From positions 655,884 to 719,883 of the forward strand of contig NZ_NIWT01000005.1 in assembly GCF_002236115.1 (NCBI RefSeq): a DNA stretch of 64,000 nt. The letters are read 5' to 3'. Source of the DNA: Pseudomonas jessenii. Lineage in GTDB: Bacteria > Pseudomonadota > Gammaproteobacteria > Pseudomonadales > Pseudomonadaceae. A program made the position numbers and the translations under genes. The notes under the pieces were generated by a model. It was not told where the DNA came from and did not search any database. It saw nothing but the letters and a program-made list of their open reading frames with translations. Of this stretch, positions 24,058 to 33,796 are shown in pieces. The first letter of the stretch is position 1. Every line of letters starts with the position of its first letter.

Positions 24058-24838
24058 CTACACCCCTCGACGGGGCAGAACAAAACTCAGCAGAAATAGC
24101 GCGGCGGCCGTCACCACAATCGACGGGCCAGCCGGGGTGTCCTTGAACCAGGACAGCGCCAGCCCGCCACACACGGCGAGTATGCCCAGCAGGCTCGCGC
24201 CCAGTGCCATCTGTTCCGGCGAGCGAGCATGACGTTGTGCCGCAGCCGCCGGGATGATCAGCAACGAAGTGATCAGCAACACGCCGACGATTTTCATCGC
24301 CACGGCAATTACCACGGCGATCAACAGCATTAACGCCAGGCGCAATCCCGCCACGGGCAAACCTTCGACCCTGGCCAGTTCTTCATGCACCGTGATCGCC
24401 AGCAATGGGCGCCACAACGTAACCAGCAAGACCAGTACCGCCGCGCTGCCGCCAAGAATCCAGGCCAGATCGGTCGGGCTGATCGCCAGCAGGTCACCGA
24501 ACAGATAGGCCATCAGGTCGATCCGCACTTCGTGCATGAAGCTTAGTACCACCAGGCCCAGAGAGAGCGTGCTGGGTGCGAGAATTCCCAAAAGTGTGTC
24601 GGATGCCAGCGGCTGGCGTTGTTGCAACGTCACCAGCATCACCGCCAACAGCAAGCAGCCAACAGTGACGGCAACGGTCGGACTGACATCCAGCAGAAAA
24701 CCCAGGGCCACGCCGAGCAATGCCGCGTGGGACAGGGTGTCGCCGAAATAGGCCATGCGCCGCCAGACCACGAAAGACCCCAGCGGGCCTGCGACGACGG
24801 CCAGGGCCAGGCCTGCAAGCAGGGCGTAGAGCAGAAAA

Positions 24839-24846
<8 letters not shown>
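24058..24846 (-). CDS. znuB: zinc ABC transporter permease ZnuB
   Basis: 262 residues, ABC-3 type permease with about eight membrane spans. It shows the family segment VVWRRMAYFGDTLSHAALLG near the N-terminus, common to ZnuB and related metal permeases. The start at ATG 24846 overlaps the end of znuC by eight bases. It imports Zn2+ with ZnuC and the binding protein ZnuA encoded divergently at 26173. Confidence 0.95.
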
Positions 24847-25623
<777 letters not shown>

Positions 25624-25624
<1 letters not shown>

Positions 25625-26106
25625 CAAGCCCCCTGGCAACCGGAGCAGAGACCGACCACTTCAACGGTCTGGCCTTCGACGACAAACCCGACATCCCTGG
25701 CGCTGGCGATGATCGCGTCGCTGATGGATTTTTGCTCAAGTTCGATCGCGGCGTGGCACACACGGCAGATCAGGAACTGACCCTGGTGAGCATGTTCCGG
25801 GTGATTGCAGCCGATGAAGGCGTTGAGCGAGGAAATCCGATGGACCAGGCCGTTTTCCAGCAGGAAATCCAGCGCGCGGTACACCGTCGGCGGCGCGGCG
25901 CGACGACCGTCCTGCTCGCTGAGGACCGCGAGAATGTCGTAGGCACCCAAAGGCTTGTGGCTTTGCCACACCAGCTCCAGCACTCGCCGGCGCAACGCGG
26001 TCAGGCGCAGACCTTGACGTGCGCACAGGGCATCGGCCTCGGACAAAGCGCTGTGAACGCAATGTGAGTGGTCGTGGGGACGGCTGGCGATCGGTGTTTT
26101 TAGCAT
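25624..26106 (-). CDS. zur: zinc uptake regulator Zur (Fur family)
   Basis: 160 residues. The winged-helix part includes LRLTALRRRVLELVWQ and APPTVYRALDFLLENGLVHR; the C-terminal dimer and metal-binding part has CRVC and a terminal CSGC pair that hold structural zinc. The N-terminus is histidine-rich. Zur represses zinc uptake genes when zinc is plentiful. It is transcribed divergently from znuA, and a Zur-box-like sequence lies in the gap. In P. aeruginosa this gene is also called np20. Confidence 0.95.
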
Positions 26107-26132
26107 GAGCGGCGACGAGGTTTGTGAGAGAC

Positions 26133-26145
26133 GTTATTATGTTAC
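26133..26145. promoter_or_regulatory. Zur-box-like operator between zur and znuA
   Basis: GTTATTATGTTAC at 26133-26145 matches the core GTTATANTATAAC of gammaproteobacterial Zur boxes at 10 of 13 positions and sits midway between the divergent starts, where one site could control both transcripts. Confidence 0.6.
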
Positions 26146-26172
26146 CCGTTCTCGCCTCTTCGAGTGGTCATC

Positions 26173-27093
26173 GTGTCCCGACTTTTTTCTGTTTTTGTCG
26201 CATTTATCGCAAGTTTTCTGCTGATCGGTTCGGCGCAGGCCGAGGTCAAGGTCCTTACCAGCATCAAGCCTCTGCAACTGATCGCCGCGGCGGTGCAGGA
26301 TGGCGTGGCGATCCCCGAGGTTTTGCTGCCACCGGGTGCCTCACCACATAACTATGCGTTGCGTCCTTCCGACGTACGCAAGGTGCAATCGGTGGACCTG
26401 CTGTACTGGATCGGCCCGGACATGGAGGGCTTCCTGCCACGGGTGCTCAATGGTCGTACGTTGCCTAACGTCGCCGTGCAGGATTTGCCGGGCATGAAAC
26501 TGCGTCACTTTGCCGAAGATAACCACTCCCACGCTGAAGAAGCCGACGAACACGACCACGATCACCGTCCGGGCAGCCTGGATGCGCACTTGTGGCTGTC
26601 GCCGGTCAACGCCCGGGTCATCGCCACGAAAATGGCGGCTGACCTGAGTGCCGCAGATCCTGCAAATGCCGCGCGCTATCAGAGCAATCTGAAAGCCTTC
26701 GACGAGCGTCTCGATGCACTGGATGCGCGCCTGAAGAAGCGCCTGGCCGATGTTCAGGGCAAGCCCTACTTCGTTTTCCACGAAGCCTTCGACTACTTCG
26801 AAGACGCCTACGGCCTCAAGCACGTGGGTGTGTTCAGCGTCGCGGCCGAAGTGCAACCCGGTGCCCAGCATGTCGCGGCGATGCGCGCGCGATTGCAGGA
26901 AGTCGGCAAGACCTGCGTGTTCAGCGAACCTCCGCTGCGGCCCCGTCTGGCGGAAACTCTGGTGGCGGGTTTGCCGGTGAAACTGGCTGAACTGGATGCG
27001 CTGGGCGGGTACACGCCGGCGACGGCCCAGGGCTATGAGCAGGTGTTGGAGAAATTGGGGAATGATCTGGCGGGGTGCCTGGAGTCACTGTAA
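26173..27093 (+). CDS. znuA: zinc ABC transporter substrate-binding protein ZnuA
   Basis: 306 residues from the GTG at 26173; another GTG at 26164 is in frame but adds only three residues. The signal peptide ends at SAQA. The zinc cluster A-1 pattern is visible: PPGASPHNYALRPSD holds the first histidine ligand, a histidine- and acid-rich loop follows (EDNHSHAEEADEHDHDH, about 118-134), and later ligand histidines lie in DAHLWLSP and FHEAFDYF. It captures zinc in the periplasm for ZnuBC. The gene stands alone, with a REPIN behind it. Confidence 0.95.
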   Translation: MSRLFSVFVAFIASFLLIGSAQAEVKVLTSIKPLQLIAAAVQDGVAIPEVLLPPGASPHNYALRPSDVRKVQSVDLLYWIGPDMEGFLPRVLNGRTLPNVAVQDLPGMKLRHFAEDNHSHAEEADEHDHDHRPGSLDAHLWLSPVNARVIATKMAADLSAADPANAARYQSNLKAFDERLDALDARLKKRLADVQGKPYFVFHEAFDYFEDAYGLKHVGVFSVAAEVQPGAQHVAAMRARLQEVGKTCVFSEPPLRPRLAETLVAGLPVKLAELDALGGYTPATAQGYEQVLEKLGNDLAGCLESL

Positions 27094-27107
27094 CCGACAC
27101 CAGACCC

Positions 27108-27199
27108 TGTGGGAGCGAGCTTGCTCGCGAAGGCGGCATTACATCAACATCAATGTTGACTGACCCGACGCTATCGCGAGCAAGCCCGCTCCCACAGGT
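27108..27199. repeat. REPIN between znuA and thrB
   Basis: An inverted REP pair (GTGGGAGCGAGCTTGCTCGC from 27110, partner to 27198 with one substitution, AAGCCCGCTCCC) lies between converging genes. Confidence 0.88.
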
Positions 27200-27207
27200 C
27201 AAAGCCT

Positions 27208-28158
27208 TTAAAGGGCGAAAGGCAAAGGCGTGTTGACTGTCTGTCGCTGTGCCAATCGCAATTGAAATTCCATCGGATCGTGAATCAACACATCCTGTCC
27301 GGCAAACGACTCCGCCGCGATCAGGCGTGACAACCAGAACCGTACGCAAGCCACCCGCAGCATGGTTGGCCACAACTCGGCTTCAGCGGCGGTGAACGGT
27401 CGCAAGGCCGCGTAAGCGCCCAGCAAGGCCCGCGCTCGCGGTCCATCGATTACGCCATTGTCGTCCGAGCACCAGTCGTTCAAGGCAATCGCCACGTCGT
27501 AGAGCATCGGCCCGGAGCAGGCGTTGTAGAAGTCGATCAGCCCGGTCAGGTGCGTGCCTTCGAACATCGCGTTGTCGCGGAACAGGTCGGCGTGAATGTT
27601 CGCCCGCGGCAGTGCCAGGATTTTTTCCTTCTGCCGGGTGATTTCTTCCAGCGCCCGTTGCAGCAGGTCTTTCTGTTCGGCACCGAGGTGCGACAGGAAT
27701 TGCGTGCCCTCCTCCAGCATCCAGTCCAGGCCGCGATCGGTTTTGCGCTTGATCATGTTGGCCTGGGTCGCCAGGTGCAGATGGCCGAGCAATTCACCCA
27801 CCTGCGCGCAATGTTGCGCGTTGGCTTGCTTGATGTGCTTGCCGGCCAGGCGCGGTTGCAGCAAGGCAGGTTTGCCCGCCAGCTCGCGCAGGGCCACGCC
27901 GTCTGTGGTGCGCAAGGCGTAAGGCACCGGCAGGTCGGCGCCGTGCAGTACGTCGAGCAGTTCGATGAAGAATGGCATCTCCTGAACCGGACCGCGCTCG
28001 ACCAGGGTCAAGACAAATTCGCCCTGCTCCAGGCTGATAAAGAAATTGGTATTTTCGCTACCGGCGGCAATCCCCTGGAAATCAAGCAGGCGGCCGAGGC
28101 CATAAGGGGCGAGAAAAGCTTCCAGCTCGGGCCGAGCCAGGGGGGTGAACACAGACAT
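27208..28158 (-). CDS. thrB: homoserine kinase (APH-like ThrB)
   Basis: 316 residues. This is the aminoglycoside-phosphotransferase-fold homoserine kinase used by pseudomonads instead of the GHMP type. It shows the N-lobe FQGIAAGSENTNFFI, the catalytic loop ANIHADLFRDNAMF with the conserved HxD, and the metal-binding GLIDFYNACSG. It phosphorylates homoserine in threonine synthesis. It starts at ATG 28158 and is followed on the same strand only by the convergent znuA region. Confidence 0.92.
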   Translation of the reverse strand: MSVFTPLARPELEAFLAPYGLGRLLDFQGIAAGSENTNFFISLEQGEFVLTLVERGPVQEMPFFIELLDVLHGADLPVPYALRTTDGVALRELAGKPALLQPRLAGKHIKQANAQHCAQVGELLGHLHLATQANMIKRKTDRGLDWMLEEGTQFLSHLGAEQKDLLQRALEEITRQKEKILALPRANIHADLFRDNAMFEGTHLTGLIDFYNACSGPMLYDVAIALNDWCSDDNGVIDGPRARALLGAYAALRPFTAAEAELWPTMLRVACVRFWLSRLIAAESFAGQDVLIHDPMEFQLRLAQRQTVNTPLPFAL

Positions 28159-28218
28159 GTTTAAGCTGCCAGTACGGGCGCCGCTGTTGAGCCGGCGCCG
28201 ATTAAAGTTAAGGACGAC

Positions 28219-28506
28219 TTACCACTTAAAAATTTCCCACGCCGGAATCAGCATATCCGGGTAGTCGGAACGGACGAAGTTTCCCTCCGAGCCATCCGCG
28301 CGCACCAGGAAATACGGTTTGCCAACCTTTGGGGTGACCTTGATGGCGTACAAAAAGCCGTTTTGCCGGTATTCCTGAATGAGTTTATCCCCTTCCGTGC
28401 GAATGGTGACATCCGGGTCCGCCGATGGCGCATCGTCCGCCGCCATCACGGCCGATGGTGCGATTGCAAACAAGCCAGCCAGCAACAGGCGATTTAGTGT
28501 GCGCAT
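28219..28506 (-). CDS. small secreted DUF2782 protein
   Basis: 95 residues with a signal peptide ending VMAADD, followed by a small beta-rich domain (TIRTEGDKLIQEYRQNG, GKPYFLVRADG). This matches the DUF2782 family, whose members commonly lie between polA and thrB in pseudomonads (PA5494 in P. aeruginosa). It is presumably periplasmic, function unknown. It starts at 28506, divergent from polA, and is probably cotranscribed with thrB (60-bp gap). Confidence 0.85.
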   Translation of the reverse strand: MRTLNRLLLAGLFAIAPSAVMAADDAPSADPDVTIRTEGDKLIQEYRQNGFLYAIKVTPKVGKPYFLVRADGSEGNFVRSDYPDMLIPAWEIFKW

Positions 28507-28580
28507 GATAACCTTGTCCCTTTGTCGTCAACGGTCCCGCTATTCTAGCGCCGGACCCGCCGAAAAGGTTGATCCTGCTC

Positions 28581-31385
28581 ATGAGCCAAGCCCCCCTCGT
28601 CCTGGTGGACGGTTCTTCTTACCTGTACCGCGCCTTTCACGCGCTGCCACCGCTGACCACGTCCAAAGGCCTGCCGACCGGTGCGGTCAAGGGCGTGCTG
28701 AACATGCTCAAGAGCCTGCGCAAGCAATATCCGGACAGTCCGTTCGCCGTGGTGTTCGACGCCAAGGGTGGGACTTTTCGCGATGAGATGTTCGCCGAGT
28801 ACAAGGCCAACCGTCCGAGCATGCCCGACGATATGCGCGTGCAGATCGAGCCGCTGCACCAGAGCGTGATCGCCCTGGGCTTCCCGCTGCTGTGCGTCGA
28901 AGGCGTCGAGGCCGATGACGTGATCGGCACCCTGGCTCGCAGCAGCGCGGCGGCGGACCGTCCGGTGATCATCTCCACCGGTGACAAGGACATGGCGCAA
29001 CTGGTCGACGGTCACATTACCTTGGTCAACACCATGACCGGTAGCAGCATGGACGTGGAGGGCGTGAAGGAGAAATTCGGCGTCGCTCCGGAGCAGATCA
29101 TCGATTATCTGGCGCTCATGGGCGATTCTTCCGACAACATTCCGGGTGTTCCAGGCATCGGTCCGAAGACGGCTTCCGGTCTGCTGGTCGGTGTGAACGG
29201 CGGTCTGACCGAGCTCTATGCGCAACTCGATATCGTGCCGACCCTGCCGATTCGCGGCGCCAAGACCCTGCCGGCCAAGCTCGAAGAGCACAAGGAAATG
29301 GCCTTCCTGTCCTATCAGCTGGCGACCATCAAGGTTGACGTGCCACTGGACGTTGGCCTCGACGACCTGAAAATGGGCGCGGAAGATCCTGCGAAACTCT
29401 ACGAGTTGTACTCCCTGCTGGAGTTCAAGAGCTGGCTGAACGACCTTGATCGCGACGCCAAACGCCTGGAACTGAGCGCTGCCGCCGAGCCAGCACCGGC
29501 CGCCGATCTGTTCAGTGAACCAGAGGCCGAAGCACCGGCCGTCGCTGCTGAAGCCGCCTATGAAACCATCCTCGATCAAGCGCGGTTCGATGCCTGGCTG
29601 GAAAAACTGAACAACGCCAAACTGTTTGCCTTCGACACCGAAACCACCGGCATCGATGCGCAGCAGGCGCAACTGGTGGGCCTGTCGTTCGCGGTTCAGG
29701 CTAACGAAGCGGCCTACATCCCGTTGACCCATTCCTACATCGGTGTGCCGCAGCAACTGGATCGTGACACGGTCCTGCGCGCGCTCAAGCCGATTCTGGA
29801 AGATCCGAACAAGCTCAAGGTCGGCCAACACGCCAAGTTCGACATGAACATCCTGGCCAACTGCGCCATCGGCGGCGATCAGGACAAGGGCATTACCGTG
29901 CGTGGCATCGCCTTCGACACCATGCTTGAGTCCTACGTGCTCAACTCCACGGCCACCCGCCATGACATGGACAGCCTGGCGCAGAAGTATCTGGACCACA
30001 CCACGGTAAGTTTCCAGGACATCGCCGGCAAAGGCGTGAAACAGCTGACGTTCGACCAGATCGCCCTGGAGCAGGCCGGGCCTTACGCCGCCGAAGATGC
30101 AGATATCACCTTGCGTCTGCACCATGCCCTGTTCGACAAACTCTCGGTTATTCCGAGCCTGGCCAGCGTACTGACCGACATCGAAATCCCGTTGGTGCCG
30201 GTATTGGCGCGTATCGAGCGCCAGGGCGCATTGGTCGACGCCGCCTTGCTGGGCGTGCAAAGTATCGAACTGGGCGACAAGATGGTGGCGCTGGAGCGTG
30301 AAGCCTTCGAGATTGCCGGCGAGGAATTCAACCTCGGTTCGCCCAAGCAACTTGGCGTGATCCTTTACGAGAAGCTCGGCCTGCCGGTACTGAAGAAAAC
30401 CGCCAAGGGCCAGCCATCGACCGCCGAAGAAGTGCTGGCCAAACTGGCAGAAGACGACTATCGATTGCCGAAAGTGCTCATGGAATATCGCTCCATGAGC
30501 AAGCTGAAAAGCACCTATACCGACCGTCTGCCGGAGCAGATCAATCCGCGTACCGGGCGGATCCATACTTCGTATCACCAGGCGGTGGCGTCCACCGGGC
30601 GGCTGTCCTCCAGCGATCCGAACCTGCAGAACATCCCGGTGCGCACCGCCGAAGGGCGTCGCATCCGCCAGGCCTTCGTGGCCCCGGTCGGTTACAAGCT
30701 GCTGGCTGCGGACTATTCGCAGATCGAACTGCGGATCATGGCGCACCTGTCCCGGGATGAAGGTCTGATGAACGCCTTCCGCCACAACCTGGACGTACAC
30801 ACCGCGACCGCCGCCGAAGTGTTCAAGGTCGAACTGGCCGAAGTGACCTCCAACCAGCGCCGCAGCGCCAAGGCGATCAACTTCGGCCTGATCTACGGCA
30901 TGGGCGCGCAGAAGCTCGGCAAGGACATCGGCGTGGACACCAAGACTGCCAAGGCCTACATCGATACCTACTTCGCCCGGTACCCCGGCGTTCGCCAGTA
31001 CATGGACCGCACGCGTGCCCAGGCCGCCGAGCAAGGTTATGTCGAGACGTTCTTCGGCCGTCGCCTGTACCTGCCGGACATCAACTCCAACAAGCCGCAA
31101 GAGCGCGCCGCTGCCGAGCGCACGGCAATCAACGCACCGATGCAAGGCACCGCTGCGGACATCATCAAGAAAGCCATGGTCGCGGTGGATAACTGGCTGA
31201 CCGCGTCGGGCCTCGACGCCAAAGTCATCTTGCAGGTGCACGATGAACTGGTGCTCGAGGTGCGTGAAGACCTGGTCGACCAGGTTCGCGATGAAATTCG
31301 CGTGCACATGAGCGAGGCGGCGAAGCTGGATGTGCCGTTGCTGGTCGAAGTGGGTGTTGGAAATAACTGGGATGAGGCTCACTGA
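28581..31385 (+). CDS. polA: DNA polymerase I
   Basis: 934 residues with three domains in order: 5'-3' exonuclease (about 1-300, VDGSSYLYRAFHALPP, GDSSDNIPGVPGIGP), 3'-5' proofreading exonuclease with intact motif FDTETTG (about 350-500), and polymerase with motif A DYSQIELR, motif B RRSAKAINFGLIYGMG and motif C QVHDELVLEV. It fills gaps in repair and removes Okazaki primers. I chose ATG 28581, as the protein then begins MSQAPLVLVDGSSY; an in-frame TTG at 28569 is less likely. ErsA lies behind it. Confidence 0.97.
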   Translation: MSQAPLVLVDGSSYLYRAFHALPPLTTSKGLPTGAVKGVLNMLKSLRKQYPDSPFAVVFDAKGGTFRDEMFAEYKANRPSMPDDMRVQIEPLHQSVIALGFPLLCVEGVEADDVIGTLARSSAAADRPVIISTGDKDMAQLVDGHITLVNTMTGSSMDVEGVKEKFGVAPEQIIDYLALMGDSSDNIPGVPGIGPKTASGLLVGVNGGLTELYAQLDIVPTLPIRGAKTLPAKLEEHKEMAFLSYQLATIKVDVPLDVGLDDLKMGAEDPAKLYELYSLLEFKSWLNDLDRDAKRLELSAAAEPAPAADLFSEPEAEAPAVAAEAAYETILDQARFDAWLEKLNNAKLFAFDTETTGIDAQQAQLVGLSFAVQANEAAYIPLTHSYIGVPQQLDRDTVLRALKPILEDPNKLKVGQHAKFDMNILANCAIGGDQDKGITVRGIAFDTMLESYVLNSTATRHDMDSLAQKYLDHTTVSFQDIAGKGVKQLTFDQIALEQAGPYAAEDADITLRLHHALFDKLSVIPSLASVLTDIEIPLVPVLARIERQGALVDAALLGVQSIELGDKMVALEREAFEIAGEEFNLGSPKQLGVILYEKLGLPVLKKTAKGQPSTAEEVLAKLAEDDYRLPKVLMEYRSMSKLKSTYTDRLPEQINPRTGRIHTSYHQAVASTGRLSSSDPNLQNIPVRTAEGRRIRQAFVAPVGYKLLAADYSQIELRIMAHLSRDEGLMNAFRHNLDVHTATAAEVFKVELAEVTSNQRRSAKAINFGLIYGMGAQKLGKDIGVDTKTAKAYIDTYFARYPGVRQYMDRTRAQAAEQGYVETFFGRRLYLPDINSNKPQERAAAERTAINAPMQGTAADIIKKAMVAVDNWLTASGLDAKVILQVHDELVLEVREDLVDQVRDEIRVHMSEAAKLDVPLLVEVGVGNNWDEAH

Positions 31386-31392
31386 GCCTTCT

Positions 31393-31477
31393 TGTAGGAG
31401 CGAGCTTGCTCGCGATGGAATTTCAGTCGAAATCGATGTGTCTGACACTCCATCGCGAGCAAGCTCGCTCCTACAGA
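31393..31477. repeat. REPIN behind polA
   Basis: The REP pair GTAGGAGCGAGCTTGCTCGC (from 31394) and its inverse (to 31476) has a 31-bp spacer. Confidence 0.9.
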
Positions 31478-31584
31478 AAATTGTCGAGTTCTGCTGCGGC
31501 ATAGTGCCGCGGCAGAAGGGCGCAAAAAAACAGCTTGGTCCGGAGGGCTATCAGAGTAATTTCAAAGCTATCTGAAAAAAATCT

Positions 31585-31612
31585 GAACTAATCTTGCGCA
31601 CCACCACTCAGA
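31585..31612 (+). promoter_or_regulatory. AlgU/sigma-22-type promoter of ErsA
   Basis: GAACTA at 31585-31590, a 17-bp spacer and TCAGA at 31608-31612 match the AlgU/RpoE consensus GAACTT-N16/17-TCTGA with one mismatch in each box. It is placed to start a transcript near 31619. Confidence 0.75.
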
Positions 31613-31618
31613 GTTACT

Positions 31619-31750
31619 GAATGGCTGGTGAAGCCCTTCGATGCTCCTATGTTGTGTTAAGTGTTGGCAGATATCTGGACCCCGCCCTAGCGGTCTAGAG
31701 CTTCAACCCCGGAACTTCTCCCTCCCCATATGAAGCCCGGGGTTTTTTTT
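31619..31750 (+). ncRNA. ersA: ErsA small RNA (formerly called Spot 42-like) between polA and engB
   Basis: The position (polA-engB gap, same strand as polA), the AlgU-type promoter and the length fit ErsA. From the expected start near 31619 to the end of the T-run at 31750 is about 132 nt, the length known for ErsA in P. aeruginosa. The 3' end is a terminator with stem AACCCCGG/CCGGGGTT and eight T, and the hairpin loop carries the C-rich CTCCCTCCCC typical of its target-binding region. ErsA acts with Hfq on mRNAs such as algC and amrZ, linking envelope stress to exopolysaccharide and biofilm formation. Exact ends are inferred. Confidence 0.85.
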
Positions 31751-31757
31751 GCCCCGA

Positions 31758-31790
31758 GAAAACTGCCTGCGTGCGCCGCAGGCAGTTTTC
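31758..31790. terminator. engB terminator
   Basis: The perfect 13-bp stem GAAAACTGCCTGC/GCAGGCAGTTTTC with a 7-base loop lies just beyond the engB stop, back to back with the ErsA terminator. Confidence 0.85.
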
Positions 31791-31795
31791 GGCAC

Positions 31796-32440
31796 TTACT
31801 GAGCTTCTGCTTCGGCACCCTTGTCCGCCAGCTCCATCCAGCCAGCCAGTACGGTGTAGGCATCTTCCAGGCCCATGCGTTTGGGGGCCGAAAACAGCTG
31901 GATTGTCACCAGATCGCCCCAACCCTTGCGGATTTCCGCCTGAACCTTGAGCAGCGTGTTCTTGGCCGCGCCATAGGTCAGCTTGTCCGCTTTGGTCAGC
32001 AGAATGTGCATCGGCATCCCGGCAGCCACGGCCCAGTCGAGCATCAGCAGGTCGAAATCGGTCATCGGATGGCGGATGTCCATCATCAGGATCAGACCCT
32101 TCAAACTCTCGCGACCACCCAGATATGCCTCCAGGTGACGCTGCCAGTGTTGCTTGAGCGGGATCGGTACTTTTGCATAACCGTAGCCCGGCAGGTCGAC
32201 CAGACGGCGTTCATCGTCTAGCTTGAAGAAGTTCAACAGCTGCGTGCGTCCCGGGGTTTTCGAGGTGCGCGCCAGGCTGGCGTGGGTCAGGGTGTTCAAG
32301 GCACTCGACTTGCCGGCGTTGGAACGCCCGGCGAAGGCGACTTCGAAGCCCTCGTCATCCGGACATTGATCGACTTTGGCGGCGCTGAGCATGAAGGTGG
32401 ACTGTTGGCACAGACCGAGGATGGGATTCTTGAGTTGCAT
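31796..32440 (-). CDS. engB: ribosome-biogenesis GTP-binding protein EngB (YihA/YsxC)
   Basis: 214 residues. A small GTPase with G1 GRSNAGKSS, G2/G3 region TPGRTQLLNFF and DLPGYGYAKV, and G4 TKADK. EngB is needed for assembly of the large ribosomal subunit. I chose ATG 32440 (MQLKNPILGLCQQ), which fits the family N-terminus. It is convergent with ErsA and divergent from the cytochrome genes. Confidence 0.94.
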   Translation of the reverse strand: MQLKNPILGLCQQSTFMLSAAKVDQCPDDEGFEVAFAGRSNAGKSSALNTLTHASLARTSKTPGRTQLLNFFKLDDERRLVDLPGYGYAKVPIPLKQHWQRHLEAYLGGRESLKGLILMMDIRHPMTDFDLLMLDWAVAAGMPMHILLTKADKLTYGAAKNTLLKVQAEIRKGWGDLVTIQLFSAPKRMGLEDAYTVLAGWMELADKGAEAEAQ

Positions 32441-32631
32441 GGGATTTCCGATGTGGGCGGCGCCAGGAATGGGTGCGGCAAGCAGTGTCGCTTCCGTTTC
32501 AGTGACGCCAGTATATAATGCCGCAGATTTTGTGTGCGCTTTGTCCCAGCGTAGGACGAAGTTCACGAGAGCGACAGACCTTGATTGCGCACTAGAACGC
32601 AGCTCGCTCTCAACCCTGAAAAGGTCGTTTT

Positions 32632-32922
32632 ATGACGAAATGGCTGCTAGCTGCCGGTGTATTGATGCCGCTTTACAGCGCTCAGGCTACACAGGATCCG
32701 GAAGCTGTGTACAACCGTGTTTGTGGTGCCTGTCATTCCGGCCAACTCCCCATGGCGCCGAAAAAAGGCGATCAGGAAGCTTGGACGCCGAGGTTGGCGA
32801 AAGGTATGGAGACGCTGGTGCAACACGTGACCCAGGGTTTCAAGGCGATGCCGCCGCGTGGTTTGTGCATGGACTGCAGTGCCGAGGATTACCAAGCCAT
32901 CATCCTTTGGATGAGCGAGTAA
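32632..32922 (+). CDS. small periplasmic cytochrome c5-like protein
   Basis: 96 residues. The signal peptide ends at about AQAT, and one heme site CGACH follows near residue 31. The downstream PPRGLCMDCSAEDYQAI contains the methionine ligand region (FKAMPPRG) and a CxxC pair characteristic of cytochrome c5. It is an electron carrier in the periplasm. It lies 45 bp before cytochrome c4 on the same strand and is divergent from engB, as PA5491-PA5490. Confidence 0.9.
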   Translation: MTKWLLAAGVLMPLYSAQATQDPEAVYNRVCGACHSGQLPMAPKKGDQEAWTPRLAKGMETLVQHVTQGFKAMPPRGLCMDCSAEDYQAIILWMSE

Positions 32923-32967
32923 GCCCGGTCCATAACTCTTAACCCTTAGCCGTAGTTGGATTAGCTG

Positions 32968-33597
32968 ATGAAGAAATTGATCGTGAGTCTGCTGTTGACC
33001 GTGGGCATCTCCGGCATGGCCCATGCTGCAGGTGAGGCAGTACAACCGGGTGATGCAAAAGCCGGCCAGGCCAAAGCCGCCGTCTGTGGCGCTTGCCACG
33101 GCCCGGATGGCAACAGCATGGCGCCAAACTTTCCGAAACTGGCAGGTCAGGGTGAACGCTACCTGACCAAGCAATTGCACGACATCAAGTCGGGCAAGCG
33201 CACCGTTCTGGAAATGACCGGCCTGCTGACCAACCTGAGCGATCAGGACCTGGCGGACATCTCTGCCTACTTCGCCAGCCAGAAAGGCAGCGTCGGTGCC
33301 GCCGATCCGAAGATCGTCGCTCGCGGTGAGGCCCTGTTCCGTGGTGGTGACCTGGCCAAGGGCCTGCCAGCCTGCACCGGTTGCCATTCGCCAAATGGCG
33401 CAGGTAACGCGGCTGCCGGTTTCCCGCACCTGGGTGGACAGCACGCTCAATACGTCGGCAAGCAACTGGTCGATTTCCGCAAGGAAGAAGGTGGCCGCAC
33501 CAACGACGGCGATACCAAACCGATGCAGAGCATTGCCAAGAAGCTGAGCGACGAAGACATCGCCGCGGTGTCCAGCTACATTCAAGGCCTGCACTAA
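32968..33597 (+). CDS. cc4: diheme cytochrome c4
   Basis: 209 residues. A signal peptide (ending AHAA) precedes two homologous cytochrome c domains with heme sites CGACH and CTGCH, each followed by a conserved Met ligand region (MTGLLTNLSDQDL and KPMQSIAKKLSDEDI). Cytochrome c4 carries electrons from the bc1 complex to terminal oxidases. Together with the upstream c5 gene it may feed the oxidases of this organism. Confidence 0.95.
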   Translation: MKKLIVSLLLTVGISGMAHAAGEAVQPGDAKAGQAKAAVCGACHGPDGNSMAPNFPKLAGQGERYLTKQLHDIKSGKRTVLEMTGLLTNLSDQDLADISAYFASQKGSVGAADPKIVARGEALFRGGDLAKGLPACTGCHSPNGAGNAAAGFPHLGGQHAQYVGKQLVDFRKEEGGRTNDGDTKPMQSIAKKLSDEDIAAVSSYIQGLH

Positions 33598-33674
33598 GGC
33601 CGGTGGATCGGGCGTTGAACGGCGTGCTGATCGCCTGCAACGTTAACGCTCGATTAATCCGTCTCGGCAAGTAT

Positions 33675-33703
33675 AAAAAGGGTGGCCTTGGCCGCCCTTT
33701 TTT
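33675..33703. terminator. terminator behind cytochrome c4
   Basis: AAAAAGGGTGGCC/GGCCGCCCTTTTTT hairpin 80 bp beyond the stop, with A- and T-runs. Confidence 0.8.
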
Positions 33704-33796
33704 GTGGCCGCTGCCGTTACACTACAGAACTCAAGCCCGCCAGGATCTGTCTGAAAACAATCGCGCGCGGCGAAAAAATTTGTCCAGGAGTAAAGC

